Below, piece after piece: positions 9,298 to 17,875 of a stretch of 64,000 bases of DNA. Position 1 is the first letter of the stretch; every line of letters starts with the position of its first letter. Origin of the DNA: an uncultured bacterium (GTDB lineage Bacteria; Cyanobacteriota; Vampirovibrionia; Gastranaerophilales; Gastranaerophilaceae); assembly GCA_902779645.1 (NCBI GenBank), contig CACZCH010000003.1, positions 83,841 through 147,840 of the forward strand, written 5' to 3'. The position numbers and the translations under genes are program-made. The notes below the pieces were generated by a model. That model saw only the letters and a list, made by a program, of their open reading frames with translations. It had not been told where the DNA came from and searched no databases.

Positions 9298-10980
9298 TTA
9301 TTCTTCTTCATCATCCTGATAGTTTGGCTTGTTGTATTTTTCAACTAATTCAATATATAACTTTACAGAACGTCCTAACGATGGTGCGTGGAATGTAACA
9401 GTATTAAATCCGTCATCAATGTATCTTGAGATATCAATTTTGTGTTCTCTGTGAAAAATAGGCATTGAAAGAGAAAATTCATGTTCTCTGCCGTTGATCA
9501 TAACAGCTATTTTAGGAGAACTGGTTTCAGTTACAACAATCTGTGCTCTTCCAATTGGAGCCCAGAATGTTTGTTTAACATCTTCACCGCTTACGGTTAC
9601 GGGAACGGTTCCCAGGTTTATATCAGTATAATAGTGTCTCAAAATATTGTAATACGGTTGTTTAAGCTTTGTTGCCATATACCCTGCTCCGAATTGGCTC
9701 ATCCCGACACCATGCCCAAAACCTCCGCCGAAAATTTTTATAGCTTGTACATTACCATAGTTATCGATTGTTTTTTCAAACACAGCATTTGCGCTCGGAA
9801 GTGATATACCGTCTTTTTGGAATGTTCTTCTTACAACAAGCTCTTTAGAAACTATGTAACAACCTTTGGTAGTAAGGATTTCAACTTCCATTATCTTACC
9901 GGAGCGGCCTCGTTTCATTACTTTTATATCTTTTATTTTTCCTATATCTTCATGCTCTCTTACTGCAGGATGCACAAAACCCGTTTTGGATTGTGCAGGG
10001 AGTGTTTTTCTCAAAACATCCTCCAGCTCTCTAACTCCCCATTCTTTTGACCATCTGTAATAAGGAGATTCAATATCAAAAGATGGAACTCTTGCTTCAT
10101 AGAATTTTTTAGCTTTTATATCATCATCAAGCGGTTCAAAATCAGATTTATCAGGAACTGCTTTTAAATACGGCTTCGTAGGAGAAGGAAAAGCTTTGGT
10201 GTTAGGATCGGAAAAAGCATTTGAATAACTTTCAGTGTATCCGCCTGCTGTTGAGCTGTACAATGCTAAAATAAGTTCATTGTTATGCAGAGCTACGACT
10301 CCGTCTGTTTCCATAACAGCACGGGTAGAAAGTTCTTCTTCTGTATTCGCGCCAAAATATACTTGGCTTGCAACGCTGTCTACAACATTAAATTCTTTAT
10401 ATGCTTGTGTCCTTGGTGTGAGTACATAGTTCCTTGCAGCAACAGCTTGTGCTTTCAAAGCTTCAAGCCCAAACCTTACAGGCATTTCGTTGGGCACAAC
10501 ACCTTTCAGATATTCTTGGGTTTCAACAAGGTTAACAATATAAAATCCGTCTCTATTATTACTTTGAACAATCTCAAAAGCTCCGTGATAAAGAGCAGGT
10601 TTTCCTTTTCTTGTTAAATCTCTTACACCGAGTAATCCTTTCGGACTTATAAGAACTAAATCCTGAAAAACATGAGCACGGTTTTCTATTTCTACTATCA
10701 AACCCTTTTGGCTCATTCTTATGTTTATGTTTGTATCAGGAGAAACTCTTGTTATAACAGATTTCGTAGCTTTGTCGCAAAGCTCGCATTCGGCAGTACC
10801 ATAGAGCGTAACTTCCTGTTTTTTTACATTTTGGAACTTATTATCCGTAATTCCGACTCTTACAATATCAAAATCATTAAGAGCATAGACGCTATTAAAG
10901 CTTAGCGCAAGTCCCAACAAAATTGAACTTAATACTATTTTCCATTTTCCATTTTTCATTTTTAATTTTTTAATTCCCAA
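9298..10980 (-). CDS. SpoIID/LytB-domain exported protein, 560 aa
   Basis: An N-terminal signal peptide (KIVLSSILLGLALSFNSVYA, ending about residue 34) is followed by a SpoIID domain. Its hallmarks are LKGVVPNEMP, ALKAQAVAARNYVL and the glycine-rich GGGFGHGVGMSQFGAGYMA. SpoIID-type proteins are lytic transglycosylases acting on denuded glycan strands; in non-sporulating relatives of cyanobacteria the role is presumably wall remodelling in the periplasm. The TTG at 10980 has AAGGAAGG at a 6-nt spacing inside the cysS end, while an in-frame ATG at 10959 has no good ribosome site; I keep the TTG. A C-terminal extension (about residues 470-560) is beta-rich and unassigned. Confidence 0.87.
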   Translation of the reverse strand: MGIKKLKMKNGKWKIVLSSILLGLALSFNSVYALNDFDIVRVGITDNKFQNVKKQEVTLYGTAECELCDKATKSVITRVSPDTNINIRMSQKGLIVEIENRAHVFQDLVLISPKGLLGVRDLTRKGKPALYHGAFEIVQSNNRDGFYIVNLVETQEYLKGVVPNEMPVRFGLEALKAQAVAARNYVLTPRTQAYKEFNVVDSVASQVYFGANTEEELSTRAVMETDGVVALHNNELILALYSSTAGGYTESYSNAFSDPNTKAFPSPTKPYLKAVPDKSDFEPLDDDIKAKKFYEARVPSFDIESPYYRWSKEWGVRELEDVLRKTLPAQSKTGFVHPAVREHEDIGKIKDIKVMKRGRSGKIMEVEILTTKGCYIVSKELVVRRTFQKDGISLPSANAVFEKTIDNYGNVQAIKIFGGGFGHGVGMSQFGAGYMATKLKQPYYNILRHYYTDINLGTVPVTVSGEDVKQTFWAPIGRAQIVVTETSSPKIAVMINGREHEFSLSMPIFHREHKIDISRYIDDGFNTVTFHAPSLGRSVKLYIELVEKYNKPNYQDDEEE

Positions 10981-12338
10981 ACAGTACCTTCCTTAGAATC
11001 TTTTAATACTATTCCGGCATTATCTAACGATATTCTTATTTTATCTGCAATTTCCCAATTTTTTTCTGCTCTTGCAATCTTTCTTTTTTCAATAATTTCT
11101 TCCATTGAACCGAAGTTTTCACCAAGTTCAGAATTGATAATATTTAATTTTTCTTGAATTTCTTCTTCGCTTAAAGTAGCTTTTTCAAACGTAAAACCAA
11201 GAGTTGAAGCAAGCTTGTAAAGGAGTGTGTATGCATAATCAACATCTTTATTCGCTTTATTAGTCAAATCAAACAGCACTGCAAGCGCTTTAGAGGTATT
11301 TAAATCATCATCCATAGCTTCAACAAAAGCTTTATATTCGTCATACTGAGTTATGTCTATATTATCATTCACTGCACCTTTAGCATTAAGCATACGTTTT
11401 ACGCCTGCTTGTGCAGAAGATAATGCTTCGTCGGAAAACTCAACAGGCATTCTGTAATGGTTTGTAAGGATAAAGAACCTGATTGTATTTGAGTCATAAT
11501 TTTTGAGTAAGTCATCTATGGTTAAAAAATTACCGAGAGATTTTGACATCTTTTCTTTATTGATAGTTACAAAGCCATTGTGAAGCCAGTAATTAACAAA
11601 CTTACAGCTGTTAGCACACTCGGATTGAGCTATCTCGTTCTCGTGGTGAGGGAAAATTAAATCAGCTCCGCCGGCGTGAATATCAATTGTCTTACCTAAA
11701 TATTTTCTGCTCATTGCTGAACATTCTATGTGCCACCCCGGACGTCCGACACCCCAAGGTGAATTATATCCGAATTTTTCATCTTTTTTCCAAAGTGCAA
11801 AATCAAGCGGATCCTCTTTTTGTTCCCCTACTTCTATTCTTGCTCCGCTTTCTAATTGGTCAATCGGCTGGCCGCTTAATGAACCGTACTTACCGAACTT
11901 TTTAACTCTGAAATATACATCTCCATTTGCTTCATAGGCGTATCCTTTGGCAATCAAATCTTTTACCATTGATATCATTTCCCCTAAGGTTTTGGTTGCA
12001 AAAGGTTCTATATCAGGGGGTAAATTATTTAGTTTTTTCATAGAATCACTAAATCTTTGATACCAATATTTAGAAACTTCTTCAGGCGTTTTTCCTTCTT
12101 TTTCAGCTTTTTTAAGAATTTTATCGTCCACATCGGTTACATTTCTGCAATATGTAACATCATATCCTTTGAACTTTAAGTATCTGTATAAAACATCCCA
12201 AGTTATATAGCATCTTGCGTGCCCAAGGTGTGCATTATCGTATACCGTTGGTCCGCAAACATACATTTTAACCTTATTGTCTTCAATCGGTTTAAACTCT
12301 TCGGTTTGACTGTTATATGTATTATGAAGCTTCAACAT
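10962..12338 (-). CDS. cysS: Cysteinyl-tRNA synthetase
   Basis: A 458-residue class I synthetase. The HIGH-equivalent motif lies in VYDNAHLGHARCYITWDVL and the KMSKS signature is KEKMSKSLGNF. The Zn-site cysteine is in MYVCGPTVYD and the second Zn region is GWHIECSAMSRKYLG. It charges tRNA-Cys in the cytoplasm. The 3' end overlaps the start of the SpoIID-like gene by 19 bp, so these two and murJ look co-transcribed. The ATG at 12338 has a CAGGAGAGGGG ribosome site upstream. Length is usual. Confidence 0.96.
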   Translation of the reverse strand: MLKLHNTYNSQTEEFKPIEDNKVKMYVCGPTVYDNAHLGHARCYITWDVLYRYLKFKGYDVTYCRNVTDVDDKILKKAEKEGKTPEEVSKYWYQRFSDSMKKLNNLPPDIEPFATKTLGEMISMVKDLIAKGYAYEANGDVYFRVKKFGKYGSLSGQPIDQLESGARIEVGEQKEDPLDFALWKKDEKFGYNSPWGVGRPGWHIECSAMSRKYLGKTIDIHAGGADLIFPHHENEIAQSECANSCKFVNYWLHNGFVTINKEKMSKSLGNFLTIDDLLKNYDSNTIRFFILTNHYRMPVEFSDEALSSAQAGVKRMLNAKGAVNDNIDITQYDEYKAFVEAMDDDLNTSKALAVLFDLTNKANKDVDYAYTLLYKLASTLGFTFEKATLSEEEIQEKLNIINSELGENFGSMEEIIEKRKIARAEKNWEIADKIRISLDNAGIVLKDSKEGTVWELKN

Positions 12339-12402
12339 AAAATCCCCTCTCCTGATAGACGCAAGTTAATTTTATAATAAATATAAATATGTGTAAATAA
12401 TA

Positions 12403-14061
12403 TTATATTTTTTTAACAGCTTTAGCAACGATATCTCTTGTCTGCCAAAAGTAAACTTTTCCGTCTTTGGAGATTCCCCCTTCTATGTCTTGAGGATGCT
12501 TAAAGAATTTTTCAAGAACTAAAGCACCTGAAGTTAAAATACTCAGAAATGGTGTCAAAATATTCCAATTTTCTGTAATTTTGTCTGTTGGGTGTTCTTG
12601 ATTTATGATATTACCTTTTTCATCAAATAAATAACTTGCTAAAGGAGATTGTTTTCTTTCTAATGTAAGTTCTTTGGTTTTCTTATTATATTTAATCAAT
12701 GCATTTGCAGGTTTCATATATCCCAAACTATTATCTGATAAATCAATTATGATATTATTATCACCGTCATCTGTATAAAGAGTATATTCATAATAAGGAT
12801 AAATTCTTTCCTGAACAATAACCGATGGTTGAATATCTTTTTCATTAATTCCGTATTTCGTATGCACTTTTTTTGCCATATCCGATAAACGCAAATGTTC
12901 TCCGCCGATTACATCATAAACGGCTTTGTCTATAATACTACCAAAATCATACACACTTATTGATTCGTAAATCCCTGCGGAGGAAAAACTGTTCAAATCT
13001 TCTGTATTATAATTAGAACGAATGATTAAACCATTTCGGGACAAACCTAATTCTTTTATTTTATTTTCAGTATCTTGATAATATATCCCTTCTTTTATAC
13101 GTTTTTTCCATTCTTCCTTGTCATCAACATTAAGATATTCTATATATTTATTTACGTAGCCTTCAGGAATAACAAAGCCCTTCGGTATATTAATATCTTT
13201 TAAAATTCCGTTACGAACAAGTTTTTGCATCAGAGATATTCTATATCCTTTGTTTCCGCAATTTTGAGGTGTTAGTTCATCAAAATTCAAAAGTCGTTCA
13301 ACATTTTCTAACTTTGGAGGAGTAATTGCGGAAGAAGATACAGAATTGACATTCTCAGTTGTTAATTCACTTATCCCTATTTCTTTGTATTCAAGAATTT
13401 CTCTTTCGTTATTTATTGAAAGATATTTGCCTTCTTGATTTTTTAGGTCGTTGAATTTATTATCATCCCAAACTATACTAAATACTTGATATTTATTTCT
13501 TGTTAAATTTGCAATGTGGTCTAAAACACCCATTTTAGCTGACGAAACAATAATACTTTTTACATTTTTCGGTATATCTGTTAAAATCACGTCTTCTTCT
13601 TTTTCTATCTCATTGAGGATTAATATTGCAGGAACATCTTTTGGAATATCAAAAGTATTAACATAAACTTTTCCTTTTACTTCGCCTTTTGAAATAGCTT
13701 GTTCCAAAGGCAATCGGTTATATTTTCTATCTTCTATTGTCGCAGTTTTTATGAATTTTAGAGGATTAATAACCTGTTCTATGCCGCCTTTTTCATATTT
13801 ACCCGTATCTTTATAAAATATTCTATACTTATTTGTACTTACGGAAGATTGCGTAGTATAAAATTTCCCATCATAAACCATAGGGATTTCATATTTTTCA
13901 CCTTCTTTTTCATATATTAGAACTGGTTCTTTTCCGAGGTTTTCCTGATTGTCTGTCGAAATTGCAGTATGATAAAAATATTTCCCTCTTTTTTGAACAG
14001 TAAAGAAGTTTGCCTTAAAGTTTATAAATTTGTTAGTTGTGCTTATTTTGTTGATTTGCAT
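12403..14061 (-). CDS. Glucan-water-dikinase-like protein with N-terminal INFKAN motif, 552 aa
   Basis: I choose the ATG at 14061, which has AAGAGGTG correctly placed; an upstream GTG at 14073 overlaps that site. After a short N-terminus with INFKAN (residues 13-18) comes an unassigned region of about 100 residues. A swivelling phosphohistidine-like domain (about 125-230) has a candidate His182 in GVLDHIANLTRN. Then comes an ATP-grasp-type PPDK N-domain: NCGNKGYRISLMQKL, LIIRSNYNTEDL at 346-357, SSAGIYESI, HPQDIEGG at 522-529 and WQTRD at 539. This domain order (His domain before ATP domain) matches glucan/phosphoglucan water dikinases rather than PEP synthase. The substrate is unknown; alpha-glucan phosphorylation is an inference. 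Confidence 0.72.
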   Translation of the reverse strand: MQINKISTTNKFINFKANFFTVQKRGKYFYHTAISTDNQENLGKEPVLIYEKEGEKYEIPMVYDGKFYTTQSSVSTNKYRIFYKDTGKYEKGGIEQVINPLKFIKTATIEDRKYNRLPLEQAISKGEVKGKVYVNTFDIPKDVPAILILNEIEKEEDVILTDIPKNVKSIIVSSAKMGVLDHIANLTRNKYQVFSIVWDDNKFNDLKNQEGKYLSINNEREILEYKEIGISELTTENVNSVSSSAITPPKLENVERLLNFDELTPQNCGNKGYRISLMQKLVRNGILKDINIPKGFVIPEGYVNKYIEYLNVDDKEEWKKRIKEGIYYQDTENKIKELGLSRNGLIIRSNYNTEDLNSFSSAGIYESISVYDFGSIIDKAVYDVIGGEHLRLSDMAKKVHTKYGINEKDIQPSVIVQERIYPYYEYTLYTDDGDNNIIIDLSDNSLGYMKPANALIKYNKKTKELTLERKQSPLASYLFDEKGNIINQEHPTDKITENWNILTPFLSILTSGALVLEKFFKHPQDIEGGISKDGKVYFWQTRDIVAKAVKKI

Positions 14062-14390
14062 TTTGATACACACCTCTTGGGGTAGATATTAATATAAATT
14101 TGTAAAGTGTTCAAGTGTTTTAAAACCTTGATTGTTTTTATATTGTTACAATATATAAATATGCAATTATAAAATCTTAAAGATATTGATTTAACTAACA
14201 AACGGATTAATAAAAAAGAAAAATACTTATATTCAATATGTTGCCATAGTTTAAATAAACAATCGATAACAATTCTTAACATAAATAGCCAAATCTCAAT
14301 AATAATGCTTGCATTAAGATTTTTAGCAAATATGATTATATAAGATGACATATAGTGTTGTCTGTTGAAAGCCGAAAATAGAGGACAAAA
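14062..14390. other. AT-rich divergent intergenic region (329 bp)
   Basis: Lies between the dikinase-like gene (minus) and infA (plus). It is strongly AT-rich and has no convincing gene. It probably holds the promoters of both transcription units; only the infA promoter is clear enough to list. Confidence 0.6.
14309..14336 (+). promoter_or_regulatory. Candidate sigma-70-type promoter of the infA ribosomal operon
   Basis: TTGCAT at 14309-14314, a 16-bp spacer, then TATGAT at 14331-14336. A start of transcription near 14343 would leave a leader of about 48 nt before infA. The prediction is by consensus only. Confidence 0.45.
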
Positions 14391-14606
14391 ATGGCAAAAG
14401 ACGTAATAGAAATTGAAGGAAAGATTTTAGAATCCATGCCGAACGCAATGTTCAGAGTAGAACTTGAAAACGGGCATGAAATCTTAGCTCATATATCGGG
14501 TAAAATCAGAAAAAACTTTATAAGAATTTTACCTGGAGATAGGGTAAAGGTAGAGATGACTCCCTATGATTTAAGCAAAGGCAGAATAACTTTCAGATTA
14601 AAATAA
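14391..14606 (+). CDS. infA: Translation initiation factor IF-1
   Basis: A 71-residue OB-fold protein. [24 protein letters not shown] and [13 protein letters not shown] are characteristic of IF-1, and the length matches the family norm of 71-72. It binds the A site of the 30S subunit during initiation. It heads the ribosomal operon infA-rpmJ-rpsM-rpsK, with a candidate promoter about 50 bp upstream. Upstream secY and adk, usual in this operon in many bacteria, are absent here. Confidence 0.97.
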   Translation: MAKDVIEIEGKILESMPNAMFRVELENGHEILAHISGKIRKNFIRILPGDRVKVEMTPYDLSKGRITFRLK

Positions 14607-14640
14607 CTAGTAGATTATAAATAACAAAAAGGAAAAAATT

Positions 14641-14754
14641 ATGAAAACAAGAACATCAGTAAAACCTATGTGCGACAAGTGCAAGGTAATTAAAAGAAAA
14701 GGCAGAGTTGCCGTAATTTGTGAAAATCCAAAACACAAACAAAGACAAGGCTAA
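14641..14754 (+). CDS. rpmJ: 50S ribosomal protein L36, 37 aa
   Basis: ATG at 14641 with AAAAGGAAAAA upstream. The protein starts [20 protein letters not shown] and ends [11 protein letters not shown], with the C-x-x-C ... C ... H zinc pattern of the C+ type of L36. It is the smallest large-subunit protein. It lies 34 bp after infA and is followed by an unusually long spacer of 162 bp that contains a repeat element. Confidence 0.97.
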   Translation: MKTRTSVKPMCDKCKVIKRKGRVAVICENPKHKQRQG

Positions 14755-14870
14755 ATTTTGCGTAGAGTGAGCGTAAGCGAAACTCGAAGAAGCACGGAGC
14801 GAATGAGTGGAACTTTTTACGTTAGTAAAAATGAAACGAATGACAGCGGAGTGTGAAGCAATAATTTAGG
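14755..14870 (+). repeat. Intergenic repeat element R1, copy 1 (rpmJ-rpsM spacer)
   Basis: Shares a 25-bp identical block (14764-14788, beginning AGAGTGAGCGTAAGCG) and a terminal 14-bp block (14853-14866, GTGAAGCAATAATT) with a second copy at 17706-17820. The middle parts differ. The base composition is richer in G and C than the neighbouring genes. The blocks hold short complementary arms (GAGT...ACTC) that could fold in RNA. Confidence 0.75.
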
Positions 14871-14916
14871 ACAAGCGTAAAAAATATAAGTAGTAGAAAA
14901 ATAAAGGAAAACAAAC

Positions 14917-15282
14917 ATGGCAAGATTAGTAGGGGTAGACTTACCTCGTAACAAAAGATTAGAAATCGCTCTTACCTATATTTACGGAATAGGACCAGCA
15001 AGAGCAAAGAAAATTCTTGAAGTAACAGGAATTTCTCCTGATTTAAGAACAGATGATTTAACAGAATCAGATATTAAAGAATTAAGAAATGCTTTATCTG
15101 AGTACAACATTGAAGGTGATTTGAGACGTGAAGTTACTATGAATATCAAACGTCTTCAAGAAATTAACTCATACAGAGGTATGAGACATAAAAGAGGACT
15201 TCCTTGCAGAGGTCAAAGAACAAAGACTAATGCAAGAACCCGCAGAGGTAAAAAGACTGCAATAGCAGGTAAGAAGAAGTAA
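14917..15282 (+). CDS. rpsM: 30S ribosomal protein S13
   Basis: A 121-residue basic protein. [35 protein letters not shown], the conserved [12 protein letters not shown] and [13 protein letters not shown] tail are typical of S13. It sits in the head of the 30S subunit and contacts P-site tRNA through its basic tail. An AAGGAAAAC precedes the ATG. The spacers on both sides (162 and 151 bp) are unusually long for this operon and contain repeat elements. Confidence 0.97.
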   Translation: MARLVGVDLPRNKRLEIALTYIYGIGPARAKKILEVTGISPDLRTDDLTESDIKELRNALSEYNIEGDLRREVTMNIKRLQEINSYRGMRHKRGLPCRGQRTKTNARTRRGKKTAIAGKKK

Positions 15283-15316
15283 TAATATCGCGATTCGCGA
15301 CAAGTAATTTACAAAA

Positions 15317-15388
15317 CGTGAATTGTGAGTCGTGAATCGTGAATCGAAATTTAAAAATCGACTCACCATTCACGACTTACGGCTCACG
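15317..15388 (+). repeat. Intergenic inverted-repeat element R2, copy 1 (rpsM-rpsK spacer)
   Basis: The left arm is built of GTGAATCG-type units and the right arm of their complements (CACCATTCACGACTTACGG...), so the element can fold into a long imperfect hairpin with an AT-rich loop. A near-identical copy lies at 19088-19159. It is immediately preceded by a small palindrome TCGCGATTCGCGA. Confidence 0.85.
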
Positions 15389-15433
15389 AATATCACTAGA
15401 AAATAAATAGTAAAAACATAAAGGAACAAAAAA

Positions 15434-15820
15434 ATGGCAAGACCAAAAACTACAAAGAAAAAAGAAAAGAAGAATGTATTACAAGGTGTTGTGCACATAC
15501 AATCAACCTTCAATAATACAATTGTAACTTCTACTGATATGCAAGGTAATGCTATTGCTTGGGCAACAGCAGGTGCATCAGGATTCAAGGGTGCAAGAAA
15601 AGGTACTCCGTTTGCAGCTCAGTCTGCTGCTGAATCAGTTGCTAAAAAATCAATAGATCAAGGCATGAAAAAAGTTGAAGTTTACATTAAAGGACCTGGT
15701 TCAGGTCGTGAAACTGCAATAAGAGCAATTCAGCAAGCAGGTTTGGAAATAACATTGATTAAAGATGTTACTCCGATTCCTCACAATGGTTGCAGACCAC
15801 CTAAAAAGCGTCGTGTATAG
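15434..15820 (+). CDS. rpsK: 30S ribosomal protein S11
   Basis: A 128-residue protein. After a Lys-rich N-terminus come the S11 signatures [35 protein letters not shown] and the C-terminal [18 protein letters not shown]. It forms part of the platform of the 30S subunit near the mRNA exit. Ribosome site AAAGGAAC precedes the ATG. Length and sequence are normal. Confidence 0.97.
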   Translation: MARPKTTKKKEKKNVLQGVVHIQSTFNNTIVTSTDMQGNAIAWATAGASGFKGARKGTPFAAQSAAESVAKKSIDQGMKKVEVYIKGPGSGRETAIRAIQQAGLEITLIKDVTPIPHNGCRPPKKRRV

Positions 15821-15837
15821 TACGCTTTTGCTTTGGT

Positions 15838-16056
15838 GCCTATAAAGGTACCAAGGCGCAAAGGCACTAAGGTGCTAAGATAATATTTTAGTAAATTAGT
15901 CCTTAAATTATTTATAGTACAATGAAAGAGAACTAATATTTATATGGTAAAAGGTAATATTTCTTATTGCCTCTTTGCCTTAGAAACTTAGTTTCTTAAG
16001 TAACAACCGGGGCTTGAGTTCCCGCCAAGGACGCAAACCATAGATGCCCGGCAAAA
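15838..16056 (+). repeat. Repeat-rich rpsK-rpsD spacer (R3)
   Basis: The 251-bp spacer contains a block of short iterated phrases (AAGGTACCAAGGCGCAAAGG, CACTAAGGTGCTAAG) at 15846-15881. A second block (about 15967-16055) has the complementary sense (TTGCCTCTTTGCCTTAG ... CCGCCAAGGACGCAAACC). The two blocks face each other like the ends of a small inverted element. A TACAAT near 15918 could be a -10 box for rpsD. No gene is visible. Confidence 0.55.
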
Positions 16057-16071
16057 GAAAAGGAGAAAAAA

Positions 16072-16674
16072 ATGGCAAGATACACAGGACCAAGTAATAA
16101 ATTATTCAGAAACAAAGGTGTTAAAGATTTATCAAACAGAAAGTTAACATCTTCTATGAGACAAACCGCTTCAGGACAACACGGAGCAGACAGAAAAAAA
16201 CCTTCTGAATATGCTATTCACTTAAATGAAAAACAAAAAATCAGATTTACATATTTAGTAAGCGAAAAACAATTTGCTAAATATTACCACGAAGCTGCAA
16301 GAAGAAAAGGCGTAACAGGTACTATTTTGCTTCAAATTCTTGAATCAAGATTAGATAACGTTTTATTCAGAGCAGGTTTAGGTGTTACAAGAAAACAAAC
16401 CAGACAAATTGTTAACCATGGACATGCTCTTGTTAACGGTAAAAAAGTTGACATTCCGTCATATTTAGTCAAAGCAGGCGACGTTATTACAATTAAAGCA
16501 AGAAGCAATGACTTTATAAAAACAGTTATGAGCGCTATTGATTTGTCAGGTATACCTGCTTGGTTAACATTAGATAAAGACGCTTTGAAGATTACATTTG
16601 AAAGAATTCCTCAAAGAGAAGAATTAGACCCTGATTTCAAAGAACAACTTGTTATAGAATACTATTCAAAATAA
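16072..16674 (+). CDS. rpsD: 30S ribosomal protein S4
   Basis: A 200-residue protein. The N-terminal part (MARYTGPSNKLFRNKGVKDL) is followed by KQFAKYYHEAARRKGVTG, the S4 domain LESRLDNVLFRAGLG...TRKQTRQIVNHGHALVNG and the C-terminal EQLVIEYYSK. There are no N-terminal Zn cysteines, so it is the C- form. It nucleates 30S assembly and often represses its own operon. Placement between rpsK and rpoA is common, but the 251-bp leader with repeats could separate its expression. Ribosome site AAAGGAG. Confidence 0.97.
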   Translation: MARYTGPSNKLFRNKGVKDLSNRKLTSSMRQTASGQHGADRKKPSEYAIHLNEKQKIRFTYLVSEKQFAKYYHEAARRKGVTGTILLQILESRLDNVLFRAGLGVTRKQTRQIVNHGHALVNGKKVDIPSYLVKAGDVITIKARSNDFIKTVMSAIDLSGIPAWLTLDKDALKITFERIPQREELDPDFKEQLVIEYYSK

Positions 16675-16693
16675 GCTGATAGGAGAGAATAAT

Positions 16694-17704
16694 ATGGAAT
16701 TAAAAATTAAAACCGTTAGTACAATGACAGGATCAGACGGATCACAATATGGTAAGTTTACTATTGAGCCGTTGGAAAGAGGATTTGGAACAACTATCGG
16801 TAATGCTTTAAGAAGAGTTTTACTTTCAAGCTTGGAAGGTACAGCAGTAACTTCTTGCAGAATCGAAGGTATAACTCATGAATATACTGCAATTCCTGGT
16901 GTTTTAGAAGATGTTATTGATGTTATGTTAAACCTTAAAGGTTTGGCAGTAAAAACTGATTCTAAAGAACCTCAAACATTAAGAATTGATATTGATAAAC
17001 CGGGTGCAGTTTTAGCAAGCGACATCCAACTTCCTGCAGGTGTTAAAGTTGTTAACCCTGATTGGCTGATTTGTACAATCGCTGAAGGTGGTTCTTTCCA
17101 CGCTGAAATCGTTGTAGAAACAGGAAAAGGTTATGTTGCTAATGATATTCCGAGAAATGCTAAAGCAGGTGTTCCTATCGATATGCTTCCGATTGATGCA
17201 ACATTTATGCCTGTTAAAAGAGTAAGATATGATGTTGAAAGTGCACGTGTTGGTGACAACATTGACTTTGACAAATTAACTCTTGAAATATGGTCAAACG
17301 GTACAATTGATGTTACAACAGCATTAACTCAAGCTGCTGATTTATTGATTGAACACTTTGTTCAAATCTCTTCAATTGCAGGAAGCAGTGTTCATAAAGA
17401 AATTGAAGAAGAAGTTTCAGATGAAACCTCAGACGTAGTTGTTTCAGATTCATCAAGCGACGAACCTTCAATTACAATTGATGAGTTAGAATTATCTGTA
17501 AGAGCTTACAATTGCTTAAAAAGAGCAAGTATAAACTCAATGGCGGAATTATTGAAGAAATCAGAACATGATTTATTAAATATCAAAAACTTCGGTAAAA
17601 AATCATCAGATGAAGTTATTGAAAGACTCCATCACTTCGGTTTGGACTTAGCTCCAGGACCAAAAGTAGATGAAAACGGAGTTATTATAGAAACAGCAGA
17701 ATAA
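16694..17704 (+). CDS. rpoA: DNA-directed RNA polymerase alpha subunit
   Basis: A 336-residue protein with the N-terminal dimerisation domain (FTIEPLERGFGTTIGNALRRVLLSSLEG) and the C-terminal domain from about residue 255 (LELSVRAYNCLKRASINSMAEL, NFGKKSSDEVIERLHHFGL). A Ser/Asp/Glu-rich linker joins them (about 230-252). It directs polymerase assembly and contacts UP elements. It follows rpsD by 19 bp with AGGAGAG upstream and is followed by a repeat-containing spacer before rplQ. Confidence 0.98.
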   Translation: MELKIKTVSTMTGSDGSQYGKFTIEPLERGFGTTIGNALRRVLLSSLEGTAVTSCRIEGITHEYTAIPGVLEDVIDVMLNLKGLAVKTDSKEPQTLRIDIDKPGAVLASDIQLPAGVKVVNPDWLICTIAEGGSFHAEIVVETGKGYVANDIPRNAKAGVPIDMLPIDATFMPVKRVRYDVESARVGDNIDFDKLTLEIWSNGTIDVTTALTQAADLLIEHFVQISSIAGSSVHKEIEEEVSDETSDVVVSDSSSDEPSITIDELELSVRAYNCLKRASINSMAELLKKSEHDLLNIKNFGKKSSDEVIERLHHFGLDLAPGPKVDENGVIIETAE

Positions 17705-17705
17705 C

Positions 17706-17820
17706 TGAATTTTGTATAGAGTGAGCGTAAGCGAAACTCGAAATAGTGCGGAACTGAACGAATGTCGGTTTTGCGTCAGCAAAACATAATGAGTAACAGT
17801 AGAGCGTGAAGCAATAATTC
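17706..17820 (+). repeat. Intergenic repeat element R1, copy 2 (rpoA-rplQ spacer)
   Basis: Shares the 25-bp block (17718-17742) and the 14-bp block (17806-17819) with copy 1 at 14755-14870; the order and orientation are the same. The interior is diverged and includes a hairpin TTTTGCGTCAGCAAAA at about 17769-17784. Confidence 0.75.
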
Positions 17821-17875
17821 AGATTTAGAAAAAACGAAACATAAATAGTAAAAAGACAATAAAGGAAACAAAACA

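Noticed and set aside
14043..14351. Minus-strand open frame of 102 codons upstream of the dikinase-like gene
   Set aside because: It has very biased AT-rich codons, overlaps the dikinase start and its ribosome site, and gives a low-complexity product; it looks like non-coding leader.
15990..16060. GGACGCAAA in the rpsD leader as a c-di-GMP-I riboswitch
   Set aside because: The rest of the GEMM consensus (GGCAAACC arm, GNRA loops, second stem) cannot be found; the phrase is part of the repeat block.
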